Shown: positions 21,644 to 33,936, counted from the stretch's first letter. The stretch: 64,000 nt of DNA from Malachius bipustulatus (GCA_910589415.1 OU342630.1:18199867-18263866); one strand, 5' to 3'. Notes: a model not told the origin generated them from the letters alone. Translations and numbers: made by a program.

Positions 21644-22269
21644 CCGCTAATTTCAGTTAACTAATGACGTACATTCCCCATGCGATAGGGGAAAGTTCGA
21701 GTTTGCTCCTCTTTAAGCCAATCACAGCTCGGCATTTTGAAGTTAGAACACTTAAATTTTTCAACACGTATCTCGAACAACTATTTTAGTAAGTATGTCA
21801 ACTCGATTTTAGATAATTATTGCTAATGTAATGAAAATTAAATACCTACATAAAATATTTTATTTTTCAATGCAACGATCCAATAAATACTATATAATTA
21901 TTTTCATACTTTACAAGTATGTTTGGTTTGAGATATTTGCACCTGACAAGATTCATTAACGTTAATTGCTTGTCTTATGCAATATCCATTTTCACTTAAC
22001 TAAAGTCGTTCCCCATAGATATAATTCACGTAGATAAATTATTAGTCATATTATATCGGAAAGTACTTATAGCCGTAGACAACAGCCTGAAGTATATCCT
22101 TGTAACATAAGAGAAACAGTATATCTTGAATGAAAGTAAATCTTTCGATACCTTTAAGAAAAAGACACGGCGAAACATTTACCGCAAAAAAACGTCAGAA
22201 AAGTTTCCCATGAAAATAGTTTACATGAATTAATTCCTAAATGAAATAGGTATGGAAATTCTAAATAGG
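21644..22269. other. no recognised feature
   Basis: Flank of the gypsy element. Nothing assignable. Confidence 0.4.
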
Positions 22270-22355
22270 AACGGGAGGTAGCGTCGCGACTTAGGTTGCA
22301 GACTTTAAGCCGTTGACGCTGCCTCCTACTGCCTTCGAATCCCAGTCTCGCCATG
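22270..22355 (+). pseudogene. tRNA-like segment (Leu-type remnant or SINE head)
   Basis: GGTAGCGTCGCGACTTAGG resembles the D-arm of a long-variable-arm tRNA, AGACTTTAAGCCGT the anticodon loop, and CCTTCGAATCCC followed by AGTCTCGCCA the T-loop and acceptor. The acceptor and T stems do not pair fully, so this is at best a degraded tRNA or the head of a tRNA-derived SINE. Confidence 0.35.
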
Positions 22356-22952
22356 GTTGTTGCATGTGCTCTTCTATAAAACTATTTAATAATTTGAGCT
22401 TGGGTGTGGCTATTTGAACTCGATCTCGAAGACAAAGTTACCATAGTGGAGCGACTATGTCTTATACAAATTTAAGTCCGATGTTCGCTCTTTAAATAAA
22501 AAAAATTGTCTATAAATTATTCCTCGGAAAAACGAGTGAAAATGGTTACGAAATACACCCGTCTAAATAGAGTCTGAAAACAAGTCTGAACAATATTTAA
22601 ACTAGCGGAGAAAAAGAATTTGAAAAAATTGAAAATTTCTCCAAAAGGAATGTACAACATATTAAAGTTATTGTCCACCAATATAATAATTCTAAATAAT
22701 TATGTACAAAATAAAAATATATAAAATGTGTCCAAATAACCAAAGGAGCCAAAATAATGACCATTCTTCGATCGACAGAAAAATTAAAAATTAACAATTT
22801 TTAAGATTTTTTACTATCTCCCTTACTGTTCTTAGAAACGCTAAGCATTTTCATTGTACACTTAGGTGCAATCTTTCCAAAACTCTGCTGTAGCTAGCCT
22901 TTTCCTACATTTAGTGTGCCTCTTTGAATGTGTTGTCTCATTCTAGAAAATA
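22356..22952. other. no recognised feature
   Basis: AT-rich spacer before the mariner element. Confidence 0.4.
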
Positions 22953-23684
22953 CAGAGTGTTCTACAAGCTCTATGACAAACTTTGACAGATGGTAGGTTG
23001 CTTGATTTTAAACATATTTTTTTTTAATAAACATGGGTCCGATTCGTTTTTGTTTAGAAGTTACAAGCATTTAAAGAATCGTAATTTTTAATTTCAACTT
23101 TTCTTAGAACACGACCTTTTAGAGTTTATTGATGACGTGCAACTCAATATTATTCAAAATATGTGGTATCAGCATGACGGTGCACCACCACATAGAGGAA
23201 GACAAGTTGCTGCTTGGCTAAATGAACATTTCCCGAATAAATGGATAGGTCAAGGAGGTCCAATATCATGGCCACCTCGTTCTCCCGATCTGAATGCTCT
23301 GGATTTTTATTTATGGGGACACATGAAGCAGCTGGTCTACCATGTTGAAATCGCTACCCATCAGCAGTTACTTGAAAGAATTCAAGATGCAGCTAACCAA
23401 ATAAGAAATGATCCAAATCTCATTCTTCGAGTGACCGAATCTTTAGTTCGTCGATGTGAGACTTGCATTCAAGCTGAGGGTGGACATTTCGAACAATTTT
23501 TATAGTCTTAAGTTTTGTGATTATCATTTAATTTAAATTTTTATTGTTGATTGTTAATAAAGGTTAAATGCTTCTAACTTCTAAACAAAAACGAATCGGA
23601 CCCATGTTTATTGAAAAAAATATGTTTAAAATCAAGCAACCTACCATCTGTCAAAGTTTGTCATAGAGCTTGTAGAACACCCTG
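22953..23684 (+). mobile_element. rosa-type (DD41D) mariner, internally deleted, 732 bp
   Basis: Terminal inverted repeats of at least 120 bp are almost identical (CAGAGTGTTCTACAAGCTCT on the left, CAGGGTG from the right). TA target duplications are at 22951-22952 and 23685-23686. Between them lies only the C-terminal third of a transposase. The two TIRs are so similar that the deletion and insertion may be fairly recent. The ends match the many CAGGGTG-ended MITEs in the window. Confidence 0.88.
23095..23505 (+). pseudogene. mariner transposase, C-terminal third (DD41D spacing)
   Basis: The frame is open from about 23095 (FLEHDLLEFIDDV) to the stop at 23503-23505. It contains the second catalytic Asp in WYQHDGAPPHRGR and the third in WPPRSPDLNALDFYLWG, with 41 residues between them. 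That spacing defines the rosa-type DD41D group of Tc1/mariner. It ends with GGHFEQFL. The DNA-binding N-terminus and first catalytic Asp are deleted, and the TIR runs directly into this fragment. It has no internal stop, so a truncated protein could be made but cannot transpose. Confidence 0.85.
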
Positions 23685-23686
23685 TA

Positions 23687-26600
23687 TAGTTAATTACGGT
23701 GACTTGTAAATCGTGTGATCGACAAGATATTTATCGTCTCTACGGACGTTGCAAAAACATTAAAATATCCTCTTTCTGCTATCAATAAATCCTCTTAATT
23801 TTTCATATTTAAAATATTCCTCGATCACAATCTTACACCAAATAATATAATTTTTTAACAAGATTCTGCTTCTAATGATCCTTAGTTTACAAAGTAAAGG
23901 CAAACAGAAATGCACAGTGAATAATATAATCGGGTCGCATAGAAAATGTAGCATAGGGAATACTAGAGTCCCTCGATACACCAGAGTCGGACCATAGGTG
24001 GTCATCTTTCTGATCAATAATAACGTTTTCTGAACAACCCTAATGGTACGATAAAGACACAGACACAAAAGGAGTACTTACATGCCTATGATTTGTGCAG
24101 TCGGTAGACGTTTTGAGCTGCAGCGAGATCAGCTTTGCCGCTTACTGAAGAATAGTCTCTTGAGGGACACCTTTGCAATCCCTTCACTAATCTCACTCAT
24201 AGTACCTCCCTTAAATGCCCAATATGCCTTCTTAACTAGCGGAATGCCAGATTCACTTCTTGGCTTCCAGAGTGCGGGCCACTCATTCCGCTCCCAAGGC
24301 AGAGGGGCGGAGTCACCTTTTTAAAATCGGACAGTCAATTATTTTATTTAACTTTATAAACTTTCCTGATTAGGTCAGAAAAGTCAATCACCTACCAATC
24401 TCAATTTTGATATCAATTTATTAATAATTTTCAAATATACCTGTTGAAACAATAATAATAATATGCTGATCTGAATTAGTTTCTTTATATTTTTTTAGTT
24501 TTCTAAATATGAAATTATCAACCTTATTAAAGTATTCCGACATTTGAGAAAAAGCAAACGACTCCTTTCTACCTATATGTACTTACTTCTTTGTTTTTCA
24601 TATTACTTAGGTACATATTTTGTATACTTCTAAATATTTTATTCTAAAAGAACGCCTTCATATCTATACAATGTATATAATTATTGTGAATTGTATTAAT
24701 ATCAAGGGCGGAACGAAGGGCATTTCAGCTAATAGGACGTCATATTGGCCCGAGCCTCAAGCGAGGAACGATGTCATACAAGCTTACTGTGCTTCGGTAC
24801 GGTCAAGACATACACGGTATTTTTGAGTGCGATTCCGGCGTTTGAACACTGAAAACTTAAATGTATGTACCTATGTTAGGTACCTATTAGGACTGAGAAA
24901 AACCTACAGAGTTAAATTGATATATTTATTGTTGATTTAGCTCGCTTCGACTAGCTTGAAACATATGCGTGTGTTGGTGCATGGGCTGGAAAAATTAGTA
25001 CCATTTGAGCGAGCCTCTGTACGCAATACTCGTCGTTCGTCCGGCTTTTTCCTATGGAAAAGTCAACTTTTAGAGGCGACGGATTAAAAAATCAGTTTTA
25101 TCTTAATAAGCTAATGCTGGCAATAATTGTCCTGTAGTGTTGTATATAAATACAGTGTAGTATGCCTCTCATGGGATATTCAATTAATGAAGTCAATAAT
25201 AAAAAAAACTGAAGCGAATCTAATTAAGCATTTTCATGTCCGAAATACCAGGAGTGAAACATTAACTAACTTCAAATTAATAAGTCAATTAATTACCAAG
25301 AACTGAGGAAAATTAATTAATATAGTAGACGAAGTGGTTGCTGGGTCATCAGAATTATCTAATAAAAGTGATTTATAAGACAAAATCTGAGGAAGAAATT
25401 TTTTATCAAGTTTATAAGCCCCTGTTTCAGTATATAGGAAGAAATCTACGCCGAGGAGACAACGAAAAATGTTAGGAATTTAATAGAAGTGAGCGAATTA
25501 ATTTTCGATTAAAAGATCTGCATCTCGGACAAAATCCCTTTCTGTTTAACTTGGCTTCATTTAATCTGGGATTACGGAATAAACAAGTTAATACCGGGGC
25601 GCACACTATACAGATTAGATTTATTGCTTCCACTTCACTGGTTTGTCACGTTACCGTCGGCAAGCTACAACAGCAGCTATCGTGTCTATCACTCCGACGT
25701 TTATCCCTGTTAAAGCAAAGTTCAGGAGAGCATCGAGATTTTGTCGCTTAGCTTTTGGAGAAGTATTTTTCAAACAGAAAATCTGTAGGTATACGATTAT
25801 CTAACAAACTGTTATTTACAGAAAAAGTAAGTTTCGACAATGATAAATAATAAAATGTAGGTAATAATAATTTACCTTAATTTCAATGAAAATCGTAGGA
25901 CTCGAAACCTAAAACAATATGGTAATAATTCCAACTACACAGCTGCCTTAAAAAATAAGTTTAGATACCACAAAAAATGCGCCTTGGGCCCTACCTCGGT
26001 GGTTGTGTGGAAAAGAGTGTCTACGTGGAGTGTATATATTTTATTTTAATATTCAAAGATGAAAAAATATAGATAGAAGGAGAAGATGGAAAAAGAAGAT
26101 AGAAAATACGGACTTGTTGCATAATAATATGTATTCTTACTTACCTATTATCTGAACTCACATAACACTACTTAATACCACTTAATAACAATGGATTTTA
26201 GCTATTAAAGTAAAATATTCAAAGTAGAGTTTCAAAAAAGTATTTTTAAATTTTTCATAATATGAACTATGCTCTAAAAATATTTCCTCACATATTGCTC
26301 TCACCCCCCCCCCCCCCCCCCCCTATCGCATGATAGGGGTGTATTGTAGGACAAAATGTCATAAGGACTTGAAGAGCCCTCTACGCACGGATCGTAATTT
26401 TTTTTTTGAACGATGAAAAAAAACCGAGATATTACCTTTTACCTAAGATTTTCACGTTTTTGCCACTCTCCTGTCCCCCGGAAGATGAAAAATGTTGATA
26501 AGTGTGTACTTGTATTACTCAGACTGTTTAACTTGTAACTTAATTGTGTTGATGAGAGTATTTAACTTGTGTTAAACTGCATGCAAAATTTCAAAGAAGT

Positions 26601-26900
26601 ATGTAGGTGATCTTGGTATGTAGGTACCAATAATCTCCCTGTCGACTGCAAGATCTCAAACATTTGTCCGAAACTGTTTGTGACTATGAGTATGACCGTT
26701 GGCATTCATATAATCTTCTTAATATGTTGCTTTGTAGCTCCTGATTGTTCAATCTGGCCTAAGAGTTAGTAACATTCCTTATATTTTCAGAGAGGTTTCT
26801 ATTTCTTTTAATCATATGGTCAGAAAAGTTTTGAAGGAGAATCGTCTATTATCTTCTCGAAAAGAGCGAGCAACAAAAAGAAAAAAAAAAGACTGACGGT
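23687..26900. other. no recognised gene; one GC-richer open patch and a C20 run
   Basis: Near 24080-24325 the sequence is GC-richer and both strands are open for about 65-80 codons. The minus frame (WPALWKPRSESGIPLVKKAY) looks somewhat protein-like, but I recognise no family. A 20-base poly-C run lies at 26304-26323, followed by a short CCCCTATC/GATAGGGG palindrome. Nothing else is assignable. Confidence 0.4.
26304..26323. repeat. poly-C run of 20 bases
   Basis: Uninterrupted C run in an AT-rich background. Assembly length may be unreliable. Confidence 0.9.
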
Positions 26901-26992
26901 TGTAACGGGATTTTTCTGTGGGTAGAGGTGAGTTCCCAGGAATGGATAATTGCCCCTTTGTACCCGTGACAAGTCGATTAAAATTGTTATGT

Positions 26993-26998
26993 TTTATT
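26993..26998 (-). terminator. polyadenylation signal of the solo LTR
   Basis: AATAAA on the minus strand, about 90 bases before the LTR end, downstream of the TATA box. Confidence 0.6.
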
Positions 26999-27673
26999 TA
27001 CAAAAGAAGTATATTTACAATAAAACGATCTAGTACTATTATTCATATTTGACTGATCTTAGGGTTGCTCCGTCCTCTGAGTGAGAGAAAGAGCCCTCGT
27101 TCTGGGGAGTGACGGGATTGGCTTCAGATAACCGCGTCGAAGGCGGCCTCGTTTACCATTGGCCTTTCCGGTACTGCTGCTGCTGGTGTCCTCGCTGCTC
27201 GCCGCTCACCATCAGTAATGCCGCCGCCGTCGCACGGTCTGTGCTGTCCCCGACCGTATGCAAGATACGCGTCTCGGGGCCGTCCGGGAGATGACCTTCT
27301 TCAGCAGGCGCTCTCTGAAACAAAAGCCGCTCCCGATGCCTCAATACGACCTCGGGACGGTTGTTACTAGATCCGGCCCTCAATACAGACCGGGTATGGA
27401 CTGAAGGGATCTGCCGGAACCTCAATGCAGTTCCGGTCGATTCCCTATACTGATCGGTTGCCGGCCAGAGCTCACTTCACTCTGGTCGCGCTTCCGAAGC
27501 CGGATTACGGTTAGGGTCAACTCAGTTCATCGACCTACTGTAGCCGGCTATGTAAATTGGATGGGTGCACTCACTACATGCCCCAGCTGATCTCCGAGCT
27601 CAATTCACCCAGGAGAGAGAGTTGTTCGCAAGTCAATTCCTCACGATGTACTCTACCGAGTCTTCAGCTGGTG

Positions 27674-27685
27674 CTCTTTATATAG
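27674..27685 (-). promoter_or_regulatory. TATA box of the solo LTR
   Basis: TATATAAAGAGC on the minus strand, about 118 bases inside the LTR start, at a normal U3 position. Confidence 0.65.
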
Positions 27686-27807
27686 CCGGTGCTGGTGGAG
27701 ATAACCTGCTAATCACTGTCGTAAAAACTGTATCATTCCAGATAAACCCCTCTAAGAATGACATAAATAATAATTATCAACGAAAGCCTCGGATTTCGTT
27801 ACACGGT

Positions 27808-29279
27808 AATCCACCAGTTTTTGAAATGTCGATGCAATGGCCGGGTTTCCACCAAACGAACACAACAAAAATAAAATAGAAAGCATACTTTTTTTGTTAA
27901 CTCTAAAAAACACCGACAATTTAAGCACTTTTTTAAAACATTCTAGAAATATGAGTAGTCAATTCAAAGCAAAAGCAAAGCAGAAACTCTTGTCGATCGC
28001 AACAAGACTGAGACAGTTCACGAACATTTTTAAAACATTTTCTCTTTTGTTATTGAGTCCCGTCGAGAAGCGGTAAAGAGCAAACGGTTTTATTGATTTC
28101 TCAATCAATTTCCTTTTATGTAAATCAGTTTCACTTTATGTCAATTGTTTTCCTTTTACGTGCAGTGACAGTATCATAAATAGGTATTGGAAAGGCCTTT
28201 AGTATAAAAAGAATCTTTTTTGACAAAAGAGGAATTTGAATCGAAAATTTGAATGACACTGACGTAAATAAATGGGCAAAGCATTTGACAAATTTGGAAA
28301 AGCAATTCACAAAAGACGAAAACAAAAAGAAAATGACTGCAATCTAAATAATTAGGAAGGAAAATAGTTGTAAGTTCTTAAAGACAAACAGCTTATTTGT
28401 GTTCGTTATTGATAATATTTTCTTAATATTCACGTAAGCCGTGGATAAACTCTTCGATATGTTTTTGAGAAGACATCAAAGAGTCACATATAAATAATTA
28501 GTGCAAAAATTGAATATTACAAATGGACCGAGATATGAAGAGGTAAAGTTGAGATCTCAACTTTGCTAATATTGACAATTTCAATTTTTTTTTGGAAAAA
28601 CCACCCTGACAATAATTTTATCAGTTTTCCCGTCAAATTTACGTGTTTCATACTGATTCTGAAGCGACGAGATTGTATTATCATACGCATACTTGGGTGC
28701 ATTTAAGGAATCATCCTCTAAACTGAAGGTACTTTCATTCAGCTAAGACCATTATTTATTTTACTGAACAATGGTTGTTGGAAGTAATTGCGATCATAAT
28801 GCCGATACGTGTAAGATAGAGAGTGACCAACATTAACCTTATAGCCTGAGTGTTACCATACCGACTTCAATTGTCCCAACTTTCTCTCAGATGTACCTAC
28901 ACTCTTACAGTACAATGTACCATCGACAAGTATTTTAATCGATTTTGTGTAGATAGGTTAACGCACGATCGTTCTGCAATCATACTAAACTTTCTCAAGA
29001 AATATAAGCGGAATGCATTTTGCGGTTAAATAGTAAAAACTGCATTACAAGCTAGTCATGAAAGTTTACGTAAACTTTTGAAATAAAGTTGGTGATGTAT
29101 GTTATTATTTTAATAAACCTATTTATTGAAATATTAAATTAAAGAACGCGTTTCACAAGGTAGGTACACGTACGTTTGTTGCATGCATGATGAGTGTAAG
29201 AAAAAGGCGTTTCTTAAGATAATCCACGTTATTATAGGTATAATTTCTTATTGTTAACTCAAGTATAGGTATCATGTAT
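27808..29279. other. no recognised gene; short ORF-like repeat at 28232-28346
   Basis: Mostly featureless. See the separate entry for the ORF-like repeat shared with 58745-58835. Confidence 0.4.
28232..28346 (+). repeat. ORF-like dispersed segment, copy 1 (partner at 58745-58835)
   Basis: The plus frame reads NLNDTDVNKWAKHLTNLEKQ and ends KKMTAI before a stop. The segment at 58745-58835 is about three-quarters similar by eye but has indels that break the frame. It is probably a remnant of an unidentified repeat-encoded protein. Confidence 0.4.
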
Positions 29280-31010
29280 TAAATCCCATTGCAAATTTGG
29301 ATCGTCTTCTGATAATGAAATGACATGCCTGGTAGGCACGCAAAAACATTGTACTTCACGAAACGGAACCTGTGTCAATCTTTATCCTGAACAGAGTGGT
29401 CGAAACAATGACACTTCCGGTGGGAAAATTGGCAAAAATTTCGCGATCTGATAACGGAATAAGACTGATGTTATTTAATGCTGATTGAATAATAGAACTT
29501 TTAATGACACCTGTGCCACCCCGTACCCTGAACGAAGTCTTCGGCATCCTCGACACAGCGCTTTTTTTCAACTCTTTTTCCGAACAAATTCCCGTTATGT
29601 GATAACGAGTTGAGACTGAATCCAATAGAAAGAAAATACATTTTCTGTTCCGAATATCCACATGTGCCGCGACGGAACCTGAACGAAGATTTTGGCACAA
29701 CTATTTATAAGACGTGTAGCGGCAAAATTAGGTAAACATGGTAAATGAATGAGTACAAAAAATACTAGGGGATGATTCCTTGTTGAAAATTTAATAGATT
29801 TTTGAAATGAGAATAAATCATATCCTTATCCCCTAGTGAGATACGACCCCTTGAATGGGGCGTCAAAAAAGTAGTTTTTAATTTATTTATTTAATACGGA
29901 AAAAGTAACAGAACTGAAATTAGGTAGGCATCGTCTGACATTTATAATGCGCTCAGTAGAATAAGGGACGGGGTTGGCATCGGGAATTACCGTTATTTGC
30001 TACCACCCTGAGTGGATTATTCTTTAATTTTCCCTTACTATTTTAAGGGGAAGTGAAGGCCACCCCTAGAGAATATTCCCCATTAACTGTTATCTTACAG
30101 TCGTACTGGCATTCTAAAATATACATATTTTGGTCTTGATTTGAATACGGTAGAAATTGTGACCAAATGATTGAATTTAAATATTGTTTTTCTTGAAATT
30201 CGTTAAATCTACGAAAAAACTACAAGACACCTTTTTTATTCAGAATAAATCAGACTATCAAAAGTATATTTTAGAATGCCGGTACGGATGTAAGAAAAAA
30301 AAGTAACGTGCGAAATACGCTCTATGTTTGGCCGTTTCTACCGTTTAAAACAGTAAGGGAAAATTAAAGAGTTGTCCACTGAGTGCATTTGCAATAGAAG
30401 ACGATGCCTATCTAATTTCTTTTCTGTCACTTTTTCCGTAGTTAAGAAATTTATTAAAAACTAGTTTTTTGACTTTCCTCTCAAGGAGTCCTATCTCTAC
30501 AGGGGAGAGGCGTATGATTTATTTTCATTTGAAAAATCTGTTTAATTTTCAACAAAGAATCATCCTCCTACATTTCTACACTTCTTATTCATTTACACCA
30601 TGTGTACATTACTTGGAAATTTTGCCGCGACGCGTCAATCTGGATCGTCACATCTGGATATTCGGAACAGAAAATGTATATTTAGTCATTGCTTTCAGTC
30701 TCAACTTATTCTCACATGTCGGAAATTTGTTCCGAAAAAGCGCTGAAAAAAACCCCGCTGTGCCGAGAACTTTAATCAAGGTAGGGGGTGGCAACACGTA
30801 TCGTTAGAAGTTCCGTTAATTAATCAGTATCCTATATCTCGTTACCAAATAGTAAAATTTTTTAGCCAATTTTCGCACCGGAAATGCTATTGTTTCGACC
30901 ACTCTGTTCTGGATAAAAACTGGCACACTTCGGTGCAGTACAATGTTTTTGCATGCCTCCCAGGCTTTTGTCATTTCGTTACCAGATGACGGCCTAAATT
31001 TGCAGTGGGC
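29280..31010. repeat. old 1.7-kb palindrome (diverged foldback element)
   Basis: The left arm 29280-30135 pairs with the right arm 30262-31010 on the opposite strand, for example ATATTCGGAACAGAAAATGT on the right and its complement near 29640, GTTTCGACCACTCTGTTC with 29390, and TTCTAAAATATA with TATATTTTAGAA around the loop. Arms are clearly diverged with indels. Terminal motif and target duplication were not identified. Open frames in the arms have no recognisable domain. Confidence 0.75.
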
Positions 31011-31426
31011 TCGTGGACTATTATTGCCTCCTATATTATCTAGCTTCAGAGTAATATGTGGTTCATTTTGTGATAATATGCACTATAACAATAATTTTAA
31101 TTTGCATACCTACCTACTTGCTGATCAATTATGTAAATAAAGGTACATTGACATAAAGCAAAAGCTCACCTAGTATGCACTAGTGGTAGATTTTGAGAAA
31201 AATTTGGTTTTAAGTCGCTAATTGTTCTAAATAATGAATACACCTCCCATGTAACTTGCACAAACTATTCATTTGAATGATTTCATGTTTTATAACAAGA
31301 TTCTTTCCATATTTGCAATATTTAGGTACTTAATTACCTACAGGTAATTAATTGAGGAAAAGCGTGATAAAAGCAATCCTTATGAACAATCCTTAAGAAA
31401 CAACAACTGATGGGCAGACTAATGAG
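31011..31426. other. no recognised feature
   Basis: Spacer between two inverted-repeat elements. Confidence 0.4.
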
Positions 31427-31701
31427 TGTTACGCAGTAGCACGTCAAATTCAGTAAGTCTTGCGCTGCGTGATCGGGAGCATTGGGTCCTATTTCTCAGG
31501 CGAGAGATACCCCGGCTAGCTTGGGGTGCCAGATTATCCATGAGATATGATTAATAATTGTCTAAAAAAGTGTCTAGACAAGCTAAAAAAATATATGCTT
31601 TTTCTAAAAAAAAAACATTCGTTCGTCTGAGAAAGTCGGAAAACATCCATAAAAAAAGTCTGGAAGCCCGACTCAATGACTTTAGCGCGCTACTGCGTAA
31701 C
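31427..31701. mobile_element. 275-bp MITE with GTTACGCAGTAGC termini
   Basis: GTTACGCAGTAGC at the left end has its exact complement GCTACTGCGTAAC at the right end, and similarity extends about 30 bp inward. No target duplication is evident and there is no coding capacity. Superfamily undetermined. Confidence 0.65.
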
Positions 31702-32815
31702 GATCCGATCGATCAGCTATAATTCTGAAAATGTTCATAATTTCAAGCGCTATACAATTTTTGTTAACATCATTCCAAGATGGCGATAAAAAAATGAGTT
31801 ATTCCCAAATTAAGGAGTTTTAATCTCTCTATTCCTCAATTAACCACCTGTGGTTAATTATTATCTATTGCAAATATGAAAAAAAATCATAGAATTTTGT
31901 TTCTCCAAAAAGTAAGCTTCTACACTTTTTTCGATAAAAAGGCAATTAACGTCGTAAAATCCACAAAACTAATTCACCCCCTAATACCAAAATGGCGGCT
32001 TATTCATAATGGGTACGAGGTCACAGTTTTGAATTTAGGCTCACCATCGACCACAAGAAAATCACGTTTTTCTCGTTTTGATTATATAATTTGTATTGTA
32101 TAATAATTGTATAATACTTGATATATCGCTTTTTTATTTATCAGATTTAAACTAGATGAAATAACTTTTGTAACAGCTTCTTCAATGTCTGTTGAAATAA
32201 TGAACTGAACAAGACTTTATTTTTGCTCATAATTTTGAATAATAAACTTGTTGACACAAAAGCCCTTCATTGAGCGCTAGCTAAATACTGTATTCATTCC
32301 TAATTTAACTTTAGTCTTAGGTAACTTTAGTCTCGAATATTTATTTTGTAAACTTTTTGTAAATTATATTGTAATAATGATACACAAATCAAAATAATGA
32401 ATTTTTAATGATGTAGATAAAGTTTTGTATCAAATACGTCGGATAAAGATTGTTATCGCACTTATGTAAGTATACACATGCGTGTGGTAACAATGTCTGC
32501 ATCCCATCTTATATGGTAAATAACTATTGTTGGCACGCCACTTGGTGATGTTATGGTAACCTGGATGGTCCTTGTATTAGTCTGGAAAATAACTTCTGAA
32601 CGTCATGTTTGAGACTTCTTGAATTGAAATAATTTTTATCCTAATTACAACCTTCAAGTCAAATCTTCGCAGTTTATCACGGTTAATATTTTATTGTTTC
32701 AAAAGTTTATCATGACTATAATACTTCTACTATTACATTGTCAGTGATTAATCTTTGATATGATCAAAATATATTCTTTTAGGTTCAGTTGTCAAGGGCA
32801 TAATTAAAAGCTTAG
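31702..32815. other. no recognised feature
   Basis: AT-rich. Nothing assignable. Confidence 0.4.
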
Positions 32816-32949
32816 TACATTACAAGCTACGAAAGCCCTTTAAAGTGCTGGAAATTTTTGGATACTTTCGTCTACGATTTGATTCTACTCGGTTATTCAA
32901 AAACACGTTGCTCTCAAAAAGTAAACTTTCGTAGCTTGTAAGTAATGTA
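32816..32949. mobile_element. 134-bp palindromic MITE
   Basis: TACATTACAAGCTACGAAAG faces CTTTCGTAGCTTGTAA followed by GTAATGTA. The right arm has a 4-base insertion relative to the left. Confidence 0.65.
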
Positions 32950-33253
32950 AAATAACTATTGATAATTAGCTACTTATTTTGCTCTTGCCGCTCTATATTA
33001 CCTAGCGGCAGATGAGTGCTTTCTGGCATGGTGAGTATAAATTCGGGAAACCAACACAGCATTTCGATCACATTCCCTCTTTAAATGCTTGAACCATTTC
33101 TTATAAATGGTTCAACCCGTCCTATAAATATTTTATCAAGGAAAAAAATTCAGACTGGATGAGAGTTGTGCGTTGAGAAATGTTAGAGCTGTTAATTGTC
33201 AGTGAGAGACCATATAGAATAGGGTAGCCCGACGGGAAAACGAAAGTAAAACA
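32950..33253. other. no recognised feature
   Basis: Short spacer left of the Penelope-like palindrome. Confidence 0.4.
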
Positions 33254-33317
33254 TATTGATTATGAATAAAACACCAATGTTTTATAAAATTCTACTGTAT
33301 ATTGATCGATGATAGAA

Positions 33318-33362
33318 ACGTTACACGTGTTTCGCTACTTTTCATGTAGCATCTTCAGACGT
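33318..33362 (-). ncRNA. hammerhead ribozyme (left arm)
   Basis: Exact reverse-complement counterpart of the motif at 33937-33981 with all core bases kept. It lies in the 3' region after the endonuclease frame, in the same orientation as that frame. Confidence 0.85.
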
Positions 33363-33488
33363 AAATAAAATTATTGATACAGTAACATAGCAACAGTATT
33401 ACCTAAGTGATCATAAAACAAGTAACTAGATTTAAATGAATTTTTAAGAGAACTAACTAGATCATAATGTAATTTCTTCAGAATCTTC

Positions 33489-33719
33489 TTAGTTGTTGAT
33501 ATCAAGAAGAAAATCAAGTAGTGGAGAACGATATGTGTCTAGTTGTTCATTTATTACTGTGTATTGTTGATTATGTAAATGTCTTTGGATCTCTAGAGAT
33601 TCAAGAAAATTTAATTTAAAATAATGAAAACAATGATGAAGTAATTCAATTTTGTTGTTTGCTGTTAGAGTGTGATTGTTTTCTATTAAGTGTTTTGCAA
33701 AATTTGATCTTTCTGGACA
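33489..33719 (-). pseudogene. Penelope-like protein, C-terminal GIY-YIG endonuclease end (5'-truncated)
   Basis: The minus strand is open for 76 codons to a TAA at 33489-33491. It reads SNFAKHLIENNHTLTANN, then FKLNFLESLEIQRHLH, then RSPLLDFLLDINN. The SxFAxHLxExxH and LNxLExxEI patterns are typical of the end of the GIY-YIG endonuclease of Penelope-like elements, the nuclease that makes the target nick. Reverse transcriptase and the GIY-YIG catalytic core are missing because the copy is truncated at 33719, where the inverted arm begins. There is no stop within the remaining part. Assignment is by motif memory and strengthened by the neighbouring hammerhead. Confidence 0.75.
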
Positions 33720-33936
33720 TTTACATAATCAACAATACACAGTAATAAATGAACAGCTAGACACATATCGTTCTCCACTACTTGATTTTCTTCTTGATAT
33801 CAACAACTAAGAAGATTCTGAAGAAATTACATTATGATCTAGTTAGTTCTCTTAAAAATTCATTTAAATCTAGTTACTTGTTTTATGATCACTTAGGTAA
33901 TACTGTTGCTATGTTACTGTATCAATAATTTTATTT

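Larger units (their letters stand above)
26901..27803 (-). mobile_element. solo LTR of a Ty3/gypsy-type element, 903 bp
   Basis: On the minus strand the segment begins TGTAACGAAATCC and ends AATCCCGTTACA, the TG...CA rule with a 7-bp inverted terminus TGTAACG. A 4-bp target duplication CGGT is at 26897-26900 and 27804-27807. There is a TATA box early and an AATAAA near the end in the same orientation. No internal coding region follows, so the element was reduced to one LTR by recombination (known process, inferred here). It is much GC-richer than its flanks. Three copies of a CCTCAATAC/CCTCAATGC motif about 40 bp apart lie at 27339-27432 and may be regulatory. Confidence 0.87.

Noticed and set aside
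29356..29700. 114- and 65-codon frames in the left arm of the old palindrome
   Set aside because: Repeat-derived; the matching arm does not keep the frames and no domain is recognisable.
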